NCBI GenBank assembly: GCA_034927505.1
Contig: JAYFPY010000008.1
Location: 1 to 64,000 of the forward strand
Direction of reading: 5' to 3'
Length of the DNA stretch: 64,000 nucleotides
Origin: RUG100 sp034927505
Lineage (GTDB): Bacteria > Bacillota > Clostridia > Peptostreptococcales > Anaerovoracaceae
Below are positions 8,620 through 16,930 of this stretch, piece after piece. Each line of letters begins with the position of its first letter. Within the stretch, counting starts at the first letter, position 1. Below the pieces are notes generated by a model. The model was not told the DNA's origin and did no database searches. It worked only from the letters and a program-made list of their open reading frames with translations. The translations under genes were made by a program, and so were the position numbers.

Positions 8620-9969
8620 ATGAATTGTGCTACTATTTACAATCAATTAAAACACATTAAACCATTTACCCTGGGACTTGATATGGCAGAAAGCCCATAT
8701 TGGATAAAGTTAAATTCCATTTATGAAAAAGTGTATTCGGAGTATTATATAAACAATATCTCCCTTGATGAAATGCAGTCTCAAAAAAAAGAAATGCATA
8801 AAATAGAAATGGAGTTATATGAATATAAAACCAGTCGTATCAAAAGCGGCAATATATGTGAATACAACGAAAGTGTCCTATATAACTTATGGCTGCTAGA
8901 TGATTTGAATTCAACGCAAGCACTAAATGATGTACCGGATGACAGTGTTTTCTTTTGGAATTTTAATACTCCATTTACTGTGCTTGAATTTGAAAGTTAT
9001 ATATCATGGAGAACTATTTTACGGCAACGGAAAGATCCTGAAATATACCCTTGCCCTTTTATTATTCCATATCTAAAGGGCCTTGAATACTACATTGAAG
9101 GAAAAACGGTATTAGAAACATGGGAAAAATATTCATTTCTTGAAAATTTATTAGAGAAGAATTATGAAAGCATCATACAAAGTGAAGTTGTAACATTTTC
9201 TGATAAACACCGAGTAAATGATGCAAGAAACAAACTTCGATATGTTCATGATTCAATGTTTAAATTTGGGATATTTTTTAATGATGATAATCCCGAAATA
9301 AATGATTTTATCGTTAAGCAATTATACAAAATGTATCCGGATGAAGTTATCAAGGAACGAATAGCACATTTTGATTTTTTGGATTCATATGATTTTATAC
9401 GTGAGCATACTAATGGCATCGCCAGAACTAAAAGTGTGTTTTATAAATCACATCTGGAATTAATCAAAACTGGTTTCAGCGAACTAATGAAAAATACTAC
9501 TGTCTATTTACATGATAAGGGTATTGATATATTAGATCTATGGGTAGGTGTTAAACGTAAGCATTCAGAACATAGTTCACATTTATCATTTATCATAAAT
9601 GTACCAAGATTTAAAGAAAAGAGTTTTTTGCTTTATGATGGACTAGTAAAGATAGACTTGCAGCATAACGGGCTGTTTTCAAACGCAAGAACATTCATTG
9701 AAGATAATAAAGGCCGTTTAGTATTTAATCTACGTAGTACTTTTGAAATACCATTCTTATTGCTAGAGAAGGAAATAAAAAATCAGTTGGGCATACATGC
9801 AAGATTTAAAGTAAAATCAGACTCCATGGAGCGTACAATAAAATTCAATTCTCTAAAAAAAGGCGATCCAATATATGATTTATATCATATATTCTTAGGT
9901 AAAGAGTATTATACCGTAGTCCAAGAATCCGTAAAAAAAGCTATGTCGCTGCAACATATAACGAAATGA
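8620..9969 (+). CDS. Unrecognised 449-residue protein, the only complete gene on the plus strand
   Basis: The reading frame is open from a TTG at 8602, but the ATG at 8620 lies nine bases after AAAGGA and is the better start. The protein begins MNCATIYNQLKHIKPF. It has no signal peptide or clear membrane segment and is rich in Tyr, Phe, Asn, Lys and acidic residues, with low-GC codon use. Much of it looks helical. A more strand-rich part near residues 295-400 includes HLSFIINVPRF and LVFNLRSTFEIP. I see no P-loop, nuclease or toxin motif. It stands alone, transcribed against the rest of the window, in accessory DNA next to the truncated secretion ATPase. Single-gene defence or mobile-element cargo is possible, but nothing in the sequence proves it. 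Confidence 0.65.
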   Translation: MNCATIYNQLKHIKPFTLGLDMAESPYWIKLNSIYEKVYSEYYINNISLDEMQSQKKEMHKIEMELYEYKTSRIKSGNICEYNESVLYNLWLLDDLNSTQALNDVPDDSVFFWNFNTPFTVLEFESYISWRTILRQRKDPEIYPCPFIIPYLKGLEYYIEGKTVLETWEKYSFLENLLEKNYESIIQSEVVTFSDKHRVNDARNKLRYVHDSMFKFGIFFNDDNPEINDFIVKQLYKMYPDEVIKERIAHFDFLDSYDFIREHTNGIARTKSVFYKSHLELIKTGFSELMKNTTVYLHDKGIDILDLWVGVKRKHSEHSSHLSFIINVPRFKEKSFLLYDGLVKIDLQHNGLFSNARTFIEDNKGRLVFNLRSTFEIPFLLLEKEIKNQLGIHARFKVKSDSMERTIKFNSLKKGDPIYDLYHIFLGKEYYTVVQESVKKAMSLQHITK

Positions 9970-10169
9970 TATATCTTAAATCATTCTGTTTTCAAATACG
10001 GTCTTTTGCGCAAATGTTACACGCGCTTTCTTAGACTGCTTTTGAACTAATGCGCGAATGATTATTCTCCGAGTTTTTACTCAATTTATTAAAAATAGCC
10101 ATGTATTTACACCACATATAATGCCCACAAACCCCTGAAAATGCGCGTTCTTAAATGGGGTACATACTA

Positions 10170-11099
10170 CTATCGACTGTCGTAAATACCCTTCACAGAA
10201 TTCCCATGTCCTGTCGAAAGGCTGCCGTCGTGTCCGGTGTTCATTGCATTTATCATATCCATCACTTCACTGCCTCTTACCTCACCGACGATTATCCTGT
10301 CGGGACGCATGCGCAGCGAAGTCTTGATGAGCCGGGACATCCCTACCTGTCCCTTTCCTTCCGTATTGGCATTTTTGCATTCCATGCGCACCAGGTTATC
10401 TATATTGTTTATCTGCAGCTCAGCGGAATCTTCTATGACGATCACTCTCTCTTCTTCCGGTATATAGTCCGACAGTACTTTGAGGAAAGTGGTCTTGCCC
10501 GAAGATGTGCCTCCGCTGATAAAACAGTTGTATCCGCTCATTACCAGTTCTTTCAGAAATGCGGCGCACTCCCCGGTCAAGGTCCCCATGCCTATCAGGT
10601 CATCCATATCGAAAGCCTTCTCCGGGAATTTTCTTATAGTCAGCACCGGACCGTCCAGTGCGATATTTTTATAAACGCCGTTGACTCTCGATCCGTCTGG
10701 CAGTCTTGCATCCACTATTGGATTCAGTTCATTGATCTCACGGTGTACCCTAGCCGATATCCTTCTGATGACTTCCTCCAGGTCGGAAGTCTCTTCAAAG
10801 GCCGAGTCTGTTTTCTCTATGCATCCGTATTTTTCTATAAATATATTTTCTCTGCCATTCACCATTATTTCCGATACATCTTTGTCGTCTATATACGGCT
10901 GCAGAATATCCAGATCTGACCGCAGGGAGTAGAATATCCTGTCAATAAGGTCTTTCAATTGACCTGTACTGCAGGCGATCAGATCCGGATGAGTAAAGAT
11001 AGTATCTTCTATCACTGTTCTGGCCCTGTCATCGCTGACGGTCTTCTCGGACAGAGAGAGTTTTTCCCTTATTTCATTTACTGTTTCTTTTACATTCAT
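10170..11099 (-). pseudogene. CpaF/TadA-type secretion ATPase, C-terminally truncated
   Basis: CpaF/TadA proteins are hexameric ATPases that drive assembly of Tad (Flp) pili or related type II/IV secretion. The 309 residues include an N-terminal domain with SEIMVNG, the P-loop GGTSSGKTT near residue 195, the Asp/Glu-box VIEDSAELQ, the Walker B region IIVGEVRGSE and the His-box segment NTGHDGSLSTGHGNS. Family members usually continue about 80-100 residues further, with a Arg-Leu-Glu-rich helix and the bidirectional end domain. Here the homology stops after GNSVKG and the protein ends in IYDSR. The break falls at the border with AT-rich accessory DNA, so an insertion or deletion removed the end, and the protein is probably inactive. 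No tadB/tadC genes follow. The start ATG has AAAGGA upstream. Confidence 0.75.
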
Positions 11100-11136
11100 T
11101 AGCTTTATTTCCTTTATTTTCCTTTCGTGTTACTGC

Positions 11137-11166
11137 ATTATAAAACGACTGCCTCAAACATGGCAA
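11137..11166 (-). promoter_or_regulatory. Possible promoter of the truncated cpaF gene, overlapping a terminator hairpin
   Basis: On the minus strand TTGCCA (11166-11161) is followed after 18 bases by TATAAT (11142-11137), 38 bases before the cpaF start. The -35 and spacer coincide with the hairpin that ends the antiporter operon. Confidence 0.45.
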
Positions 11167-11173
11167 TCGTTTT
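11142..11173 (-). terminator. Terminator after the Na/Pi-phoPR-antiporter operon
   Basis: AAAACGATTGCC pairs with GGCAGTCGTTTT (12 positions, one G-U) around an 8-base loop. The 3' arm ends in TTTT. It lies 58 bases after the antiporter stop. Confidence 0.6.
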
Positions 11174-11230
11174 AAAAAAGTAGTGTTTGAAAATGCATTT
11201 CCTGTGGGGGAAATACCGTTGGGCGTTTTA

Positions 11231-13528
11231 TCAGCCTTCCGTGATCAGATCATCTTTGATCAGTAGTTCAGCCGTCTCTTCGGTGCCTACCACCCACAGC
11301 ACATCCTTTTCATGTATGACTGTATTTATATCCGGATCGACCATAGGGTAATTATGTCTCTCTATACCGACGATGAATCCGTTGTACTTCTCTCTGAAGC
11401 CGCTGTTCTTCACGGTTTTTCTGATGAAAGGAGAATTCTTCTCAACAGGGACCGCAACATATATTATCTGATCTTCCGGCGGTATACCGTCGAATACCTG
11501 TCCGTACAGATACTCCTTCATGGGAACCAGCGGCCGGTCCGGCGTTTTGATGTTTTCATCTCTTTCCAACAGCAGCAGATAGGCGTCCAGCTCGTCCCTG
11601 GTCCCTATCAGCTGTATCACGTCTCCCTTTTTTACCGGTATGTCTCCCTTTGGGATATTGTAATGCGTGTCTCCGCGCACCAGCTTTATTACTCGCATAT
11701 CAAATAGTCTGTTGTCATAGACTTCTGCAACAGTCTGCATATCATAGGGATCGAATACGACGAATTCCGACACGTACAGCCTGTCTCTCATCCATCCTGC
11801 AGTCTTAGACTCGTCCTTTCGACGCTGCAATACTTTTTCGTTGATGTTGGCCACAAACCTTGCTTCTATCTTTATGGCACTGCTCTTGAAGAAATCTATG
11901 CGGGCAATGACGAATATTATTACCAGAGCTATTATCAGCAGCAGCCACCAGGGCAGCCTGAAATAATGCCGTATGACAAGAATGAAGAACATGGCTGCAA
12001 TGACGATCTGTCCCGCCCGGAGCAGTGTCAGCGGCAGTCTGTTCGTCTTGCTTTTGATCCACAGTTTGATGAACAGATTGTTTTTTCTATGTATCATTAT
12101 ACTGGCCGGAACAAAAAGAATGGCGCATGTCAGTATGGTAAGTGTAAGGTTATCTGCAATACCCGGCAGATAAGGCCGTACCAGATCTGCAAGGAAGCCT
12201 GTGCTGAAAAAATATACAGTGAACATCAACGCGCCGCATATGAATGTTCTTGTAAAATATCTCCCCCAAAATCTTTTCCAGTCGTCATCCCGTTCTTTTG
12301 TATTGTTGGATTCCGATGTGTACTGCCGCAGAAATCTCTTCAGGTTTTTCGGAAGCATCCTGCTGATGATCACATATGCTCTGTCGGAATTTTTTATGAA
12401 TACAGGCGTCGTGCATATAGTTATTACAGAGACGCACACGATGACCGGATAAAGGAAGTCGCTGATCACTCCCAGTGAATTGCCCATTGCAGCTATTATA
12501 AAAGAGAACTCGCCTATCTGCACCATGGAGAACCCGCCTCTCACGGCAGTCTTCAGCGTCCGTCCGGAAAACAGGATGCCCAGAGTGGCGAATATCATCT
12601 GCCCCAGGATGGTCACTGCAGTGATTATGATGATCGGCACTACGTATTTTACCAGTATATCCGGTTCCACCATCATACCTACCGACACAAAAAATACTGC
12701 GCCGAAAAGATCTTTCAAAGGTCTGACAAGCCTGTCGATATGTTCTCCTTTGACGGTCCCGCCCAGTATGGATCCTCCCATGAAAGCACCAAGAGCTTCC
12801 GAAAATCCAATCAGATATGAAATCACTACCATGCCAAAGCATATGGCGACCGACGCCAGCAGCAGCAGTTCATCGTTCATCAGTTTATCTGTTTTTCTCA
12901 GCAGAGTCGGTATCAGATATATGCCCAGCACCAGCCATATCATCAGGAACAGCAGCAGCTTTCCCAGCTCGAAGGTCATTTCGATCCCGGATACGCTTTT
13001 CCCCACGGCTATGGTCGACAATACTACCATTACAAAAATGCCGCATATGTCTTCTATGACCATGGTGCTGATCACCAGAGAAGCAAATCCTTCTTTCTTC
13101 AGTTTATACTCTTCATAGGCCTTCATTATGACCATGGTAGAAGATATGGAGATCATGCATCCGAGAAAAATGCTGTCCATCCTGGCAAATCCCAGAGCAC
13201 TGCCGGTCACTGTGCCCAGTATGATCATGGCGGTCATCACAGTCATGGCGGTCACTATGGCGCTGACCCCGGCCCCGGCCACTTTCTTGAAACTGAATTC
13301 CAGGCCGAGAGCAAACATGAGGAACACTATTCCTATATTCGCCCAGTCGTTTATATTGCTGACTTCCACTATGGTGGGCAGATAAACAAAATTTGGGCTT
13401 ATGAGAAAGCCCGCAAGTATATATCCCAGTATCACCGGGAGTTTCAGTTTTCTGAATATAAGTGTTATCAGAGTACAGGCTACAGTAATGAGAGCCATGT
13501 CCCTGATAAAGAAATCAAGATTCCCCAT
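11231..13528 (-). CDS. KefB-type cation:proton antiporter with C-terminal regulatory (TrkA-C) domains
   Basis: This 765-residue membrane protein belongs to the monovalent cation:proton antiporter-2 family, which exchanges K+ or Na+ for protons. About 12 hydrophobic segments fill residues 5-385, starting with the family pattern ILGYILAGFLISP and including FLMFALGLEFS and GAFMGGSILGG. Three or so more hydrophobic segments lie near 425-540. The C-terminal 200 residues carry two TrkA-C (RCK-C)-like modules, each ending in 'GDVIQLIGTRDEL' or 'KDVLWVVGTEE'. No NAD-binding Rossmann domain is obvious, so gating may rely on a different ligand. It is the last gene of an operon with a phosphate cotransporter and a PhoPR pair, 18 bases after phoR, so its expression probably responds to phosphate. 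Confidence 0.85.
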   Translation of the reverse strand: MGNLDFFIRDMALITVACTLITLIFRKLKLPVILGYILAGFLISPNFVYLPTIVEVSNINDWANIGIVFLMFALGLEFSFKKVAGAGVSAIVTAMTVMTAMIILGTVTGSALGFARMDSIFLGCMISISSTMVIMKAYEEYKLKKEGFASLVISTMVIEDICGIFVMVVLSTIAVGKSVSGIEMTFELGKLLLFLMIWLVLGIYLIPTLLRKTDKLMNDELLLLASVAICFGMVVISYLIGFSEALGAFMGGSILGGTVKGEHIDRLVRPLKDLFGAVFFVSVGMMVEPDILVKYVVPIIIITAVTILGQMIFATLGILFSGRTLKTAVRGGFSMVQIGEFSFIIAAMGNSLGVISDFLYPVIVCVSVITICTTPVFIKNSDRAYVIISRMLPKNLKRFLRQYTSESNNTKERDDDWKRFWGRYFTRTFICGALMFTVYFFSTGFLADLVRPYLPGIADNLTLTILTCAILFVPASIMIHRKNNLFIKLWIKSKTNRLPLTLLRAGQIVIAAMFFILVIRHYFRLPWWLLLIIALVIIFVIARIDFFKSSAIKIEARFVANINEKVLQRRKDESKTAGWMRDRLYVSEFVVFDPYDMQTVAEVYDNRLFDMRVIKLVRGDTHYNIPKGDIPVKKGDVIQLIGTRDELDAYLLLLERDENIKTPDRPLVPMKEYLYGQVFDGIPPEDQIIYVAVPVEKNSPFIRKTVKNSGFREKYNGFIVGIERHNYPMVDPDINTVIHEKDVLWVVGTEETAELLIKDDLITEG

Positions 13529-13546
13529 AAAACCCTCGCTTCCCTG

Positions 13547-14425
13547 TTATGAAAAGAAAATGTAAAACGTTGTTCCACTGCCCAGTTCACTTTCGACTTT
13601 TATCTTTGCCTTGAACAGCACTGCTATGTGCTTGACTATGGACAGTCCCAGACCGGTGCCTCCCACCTTTCTGGACCTTGATTTGTCTACCCGATAAAAC
13701 CTTTCGAACAGTCTTTCAAGATTTTCTTCTGAGATGCCTATACCTTCATCTTTGATCCGGATCACGACCTTTCCGTCTTTCAGGTATCCGTCTATCCAGA
13801 CCCGTCCTCCTCTGTTGGAATATTTGATCCCGTTCTCCAGTATGTTCACTATCATCTGTCTGAATCTGTCTGCGCTGCCTCGTATCATAAGTCCGTGGCC
13901 TACATTGGTGATCAGTTTGACATCCCTTTCATCGGCAATGGGCTGTATCAATTCAGCAATGTCCTCCACGGCTGACTTTATGTCTATCCGCTCATCCGGA
14001 GTTTCACGGTCGCTTTCGATGTCCGAAAGGACCAGTATGTCCTGTATCAGTCTCTTCAGTCTGGATGTTTCTATTGCCATTATATCCAGGAACCTGCTCC
14101 TTATCTCCGGATCCTCTGCCGCTCCGGCCTGAAGCGTCTCAATGAATCCGGATATGGATGTAAGGGGAGTCTTCAGCTCATGGGTAACGTTTGCAACAAA
14201 ATCTTTTCTCATGGATTCCAGCTGAGCGTTTTCTTCCCGTGTTTCTTCCAGTTCCTTTTTCATCGCCATGACCGGTCTGATCACCAGATGATATATCATC
14301 CAGAATCCGGCTCCGGTAATAACAAAAATGACCGCTGCAAGTATCCATGCGTTTTCCATGAATACAGCCGCCGAAACATCCAGTATCGTAACTATAACAG
14401 CTATGAACAGACATCTCTTTTTCAT
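13547..14425 (-). CDS. phoR: Sensor histidine kinase PhoR (short form)
   Basis: This 292-residue membrane kinase has two hydrophobic segments (about 5-23 and 28-48), with almost no extracellular loop between them. The HisKA domain follows with VTHELKTPLTS (phosphoacceptor His near 81), then the N-box ENGIKYS, G1 RIKDEGIGI and G2 GTGLGLSIVKH. It lacks the extracellular sensor and PAS domains of longer PhoR proteins, so sensing may go through the associated transporter/PhoU domain. Its ATG overlaps the stop of the response regulator gene (ATGA), a tight translational link. The phosphate assignment rests on the neighbouring Na/Pi cotransporter and the PhoP-like boxes upstream of the operon. Confidence 0.85.
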   Translation of the reverse strand: MKKRCLFIAVIVTILDVSAAVFMENAWILAAVIFVITGAGFWMIYHLVIRPVMAMKKELEETREENAQLESMRKDFVANVTHELKTPLTSISGFIETLQAGAAEDPEIRSRFLDIMAIETSRLKRLIQDILVLSDIESDRETPDERIDIKSAVEDIAELIQPIADERDVKLITNVGHGLMIRGSADRFRQMIVNILENGIKYSNRGGRVWIDGYLKDGKVVIRIKDEGIGISEENLERLFERFYRVDKSRSRKVGGTGLGLSIVKHIAVLFKAKIKVESELGSGTTFYIFFS

Positions 14426-15111
14426 TTCAGTTTATATCCTTTTCCTCTTATAGTTTCTATATATTTTTCTTCATCGTCATGAAGTTTTTTTCGAAGATAT
14501 CTGACATGCACATCGACGGTCCGCGTTTCGCCCGCGTAGTCGATGCCCCATACTTTATCCAGCAGTTCGTCTCTCGTATAGACATGTCCTCTGTTCTGCG
14601 CCAGAAAACCGAGAAGCTCGAATTCCCGCAAAGTAAGATCCACATCATCACCGTCGACTTTGACTTCGTGTCTGTCAAAGTTGATGGAAAGATCTCCGTC
14701 GATTATGACATTGTCACGGTCTTCCGGCGTCTGAAAAGCCTCTGCAGTTTCGTATCTTCTTACTACTGCCTTGATCCTGGCCATCAGTTCCCTGATGCCG
14801 AAAGGCTTGGATATATAATCGTCGGCGCCGAATTCCAGTCCCAGGACTTTATCGATCTCTTCTGATTTTGCGGTAAGCATGATGATAGGGGTGTTGTTTC
14901 CTTCGCCCCGAAGTTCACGGCATATCTCATAGCCATCCTTGCCGGGGAGCATTATATCCAGCAGTACAAGATCCGGCTTTTCCTTGTATATCATAGCTAT
15001 TCCAAGGGTGCCGTCTTCTGCCTGTAAAGGCTCGTATCCGTTTGCCTGCAGGTTGTATGTCACCAGTTCTCTAATGCTGGGTTCATCCTCGATTATCAAA
15101 ATCTTTTTCAT
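14422..15111 (-). CDS. phoP: PhoP/PhoB-type response regulator
   Basis: This 229-residue OmpR/PhoB-family regulator has a receiver domain (acidic pocket EDE near 8-10, phospho-acceptor Asp in LVLLDIMLPGKDG near 53, switch Thr in MLTAK, Lys in SKPFG). Its winged-helix DNA-binding domain contains LTLREFELLGFLAQN, the recognition helix region RDELLDKVWG and the wing VDVHVRYLRKKL. It lies 12 bases after the Na/Pi cotransporter gene and overlaps phoR by four bases. Three PhoP-like direct repeats lie before the first gene of the operon, so autoregulation is likely. No competing regulator of this type is in the window. Confidence 0.9.
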   Translation of the reverse strand: MKKILIIEDEPSIRELVTYNLQANGYEPLQAEDGTLGIAMIYKEKPDLVLLDIMLPGKDGYEICRELRGEGNNTPIIMLTAKSEEIDKVLGLEFGADDYISKPFGIRELMARIKAVVRRYETAEAFQTPEDRDNVIIDGDLSINFDRHEVKVDGDDVDLTLREFELLGFLAQNRGHVYTRDELLDKVWGIDYAGETRTVDVHVRYLRKKLHDDEEKYIETIRGKGYKLK

Positions 15112-15123
15112 ATTTCTATTCTA

Positions 15124-16818
15124 TCACGCTTCTGCCAATTCGCCAAACTCATCTTTGAAATGAACATCATCCAGGACTGCTTCGGCGATATTGTTGCAGC
15201 AGTCGCCTACTTTTTCGATATTGTGTATGACATCTGTGTAGATCACAGTAAATGCAGGAGAACATGTATTGTCGTTGAGTCTCTGCATATGCTGCTTTCT
15301 CAGTCTCTTTTCAGTATTGTTGATTTCTTTTTCTTCATCTAGGACTATTTTCGCGATCCTGTAATCGCCTTTATCCAGAGCTTCTCTGGTATCCCTAAGC
15401 ATCCTTGTGATCTGATCGAAGCATTCGTATATTTCTGCACAGGCCTTGTCTGAGAATTCGTACTTGTTTTTCGTCTTCTCTTCTGCCAGTTCAACTATGT
15501 TCTGACAGTAATCTCCGATATGTTCGATGTCCGCAGCCACGTGCATCAGCCCGGATACCCGCTCCGACTGAGCCGCCGTGGTACCTTCCGCTGTCAAAAT
15601 CCCTGCAAGATAACTGACTATTTTGTCCTGCAGTTTATTTATATTGTCCTCGATGGCCGTAACTTCTCTTACCGCCTGCATGTCCCCGGACAGGAATGCA
15701 GTCTTGCTCTTCACTATCATTTCGCTGGTATATCCGGACAGTCTGGAAAGCTCTTTGGTCGCAAGATGTATTGCGAAAACCGGTCTGTCCAGTACATGGT
15801 CGTCCAGATATATCGGTGCTTCCGGCAGGACTTCTTTTTCCTCTCCCGGTATCAGCTTTGTAACAATTTTTACAAGAAGCCATATGAGCGGCAGCCATAT
15901 GAGCATATTGCATACATTGAACAGCATATGCGAGTTGGCGATCTGTCTGGATATGACCTCGATCTCCGCACCTTTCGGCGAAATGTATGCAACAAATTTG
16001 GCTATGTATGGAATGAACCATATGAACAGCAGAGTACCCGAGACATTGAATATGACATGGGCCACGGCCGTTCTCTTGGCGTTGACCGATGCGCCTATGG
16101 AAGCCAGCAGCGCCGTGATCGTCGTTCCTATGTTGTCACCGAAAAGTATCGGCAGGGACCCCTGCAGACCGAGTATGCTGTGCACGCCGTCCGGTCCCGC
16201 TGTGGAAGCCAGATTCTGAAGTACTGCAATAGTCGCGGAAGAACTCTGTACGACCATCGTCATCACAGCACCAAGGAGCACTCCCAATCCCGGCAGATCC
16301 TGCACCTGCATCATTAGATTTGTGAACACAGGCGAATCGGCCAGAGGCTTCATCACGTCGCTCATGGTATTTATCCCAACAAAGAGTATACCGAAGGCGA
16401 ACAGTATCTGTCCGATCTGGGATACCTTTTCGTGTTTTTTCAAAAAGAAGAACATCAGGAAACCAATGAATACTACTATCCAGGCATAATCGCCTATTTT
16501 GAACGCTATCAGCTGAGCTGTTATAGTCGTTCCAATATTGGCGCCCAGAATGACACTGATAGCCTGCGGCAGTTTCATAAGACCTGCGCTGACAAAACCT
16601 ATTACCATGACCGTAGTGGCCGACGAGCTCTGGAGCACAGCCGTGCATGCTGCTCCTGCCAGGACTCCCAGCACCGGGTTCTTTGTCAGCAGAGCAAGAA
16701 AGCTTCTCATCTTGTCTCCGGCAGCCTTCTGAAGGCCATCACTCATCATATTCATGCCGAATATAAACAGGGCAAGACCGCCCAGCAGTGTGGTGATCGT
16801 CTGAAATACATCGTTCAT
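15124..16818 (-). CDS. Na+/phosphate cotransporter with C-terminal PhoU-like domain
   Basis: This 564-residue protein belongs to the Na/Pi cotransporter family (NptA/YjbB type), which imports or exports phosphate with sodium. Residues 1-310 hold about nine hydrophobic segments and the two internal repeats with the signature GAACTAVLQSSSATTVM and its second copy TMVVQSSSATIAV. The conserved QSSSAT motif in each repeat binds substrate and Na+. Residues about 345-555 form a PhoU-like helical domain, probably linked to PhoR signalling. It is the first gene of an operon with phoP, phoR and the antiporter. GAGGAG precedes the ATG, and PhoP-like repeats lie about 85-110 bases upstream, supporting induction by phosphate limitation. 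Confidence 0.9.
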   Translation of the reverse strand: MNDVFQTITTLLGGLALFIFGMNMMSDGLQKAAGDKMRSFLALLTKNPVLGVLAGAACTAVLQSSSATTVMVIGFVSAGLMKLPQAISVILGANIGTTITAQLIAFKIGDYAWIVVFIGFLMFFFLKKHEKVSQIGQILFAFGILFVGINTMSDVMKPLADSPVFTNLMMQVQDLPGLGVLLGAVMTMVVQSSSATIAVLQNLASTAGPDGVHSILGLQGSLPILFGDNIGTTITALLASIGASVNAKRTAVAHVIFNVSGTLLFIWFIPYIAKFVAYISPKGAEIEVISRQIANSHMLFNVCNMLIWLPLIWLLVKIVTKLIPGEEKEVLPEAPIYLDDHVLDRPVFAIHLATKELSRLSGYTSEMIVKSKTAFLSGDMQAVREVTAIEDNINKLQDKIVSYLAGILTAEGTTAAQSERVSGLMHVAADIEHIGDYCQNIVELAEEKTKNKYEFSDKACAEIYECFDQITRMLRDTREALDKGDYRIAKIVLDEEKEINNTEKRLRKQHMQRLNDNTCSPAFTVIYTDVIHNIEKVGDCCNNIAEAVLDDVHFKDEFGELAEA

Positions 16819-16902
16819 TGATTCTTCTCCTCAGTTCATTTGCATTATAATTCCATCTTCCTTTATGATAAAAAAAATGAGAAGATATCAAAAGCGTATT
16901 CA

Positions 16903-16930
16903 GGTTAATTTTCTGTTAAGAGAATGTTAA
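16903..16930 (-). promoter_or_regulatory. PhoP box: three direct-repeat hexamers upstream of the Na/Pi operon
   Basis: On the minus strand TTAACA (16930-16925), TTAACA (16919-16914) and TTAACC (16908-16903) are separated by exactly five bases each. This is the Bacillus-type PhoP arrangement of TT(A/C/T)A(C/T)A hexamers at an 11-base period. The first hexamer contains the stop codon of the CpaE-like gene. A TATAAT lies downstream at 16849-16844, but the boxes are farther from it than usual, so the actual -10 is uncertain. Confidence 0.75.

Noticed and set aside
9970..10169. Attachment site or transposon end between the plus-strand gene and cpaF
   Set aside because: Searched by eye for repeats matching 100-186 and for long inverted repeats; only short AT-rich matches were seen, so no boundary element can be named.
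10155..10919. Plus-strand frame of 254 codons opposite cpaF
   Set aside because: No ribosome binding site, His/Tyr-rich shadow composition, and the minus strand carries clear CpaF motifs.
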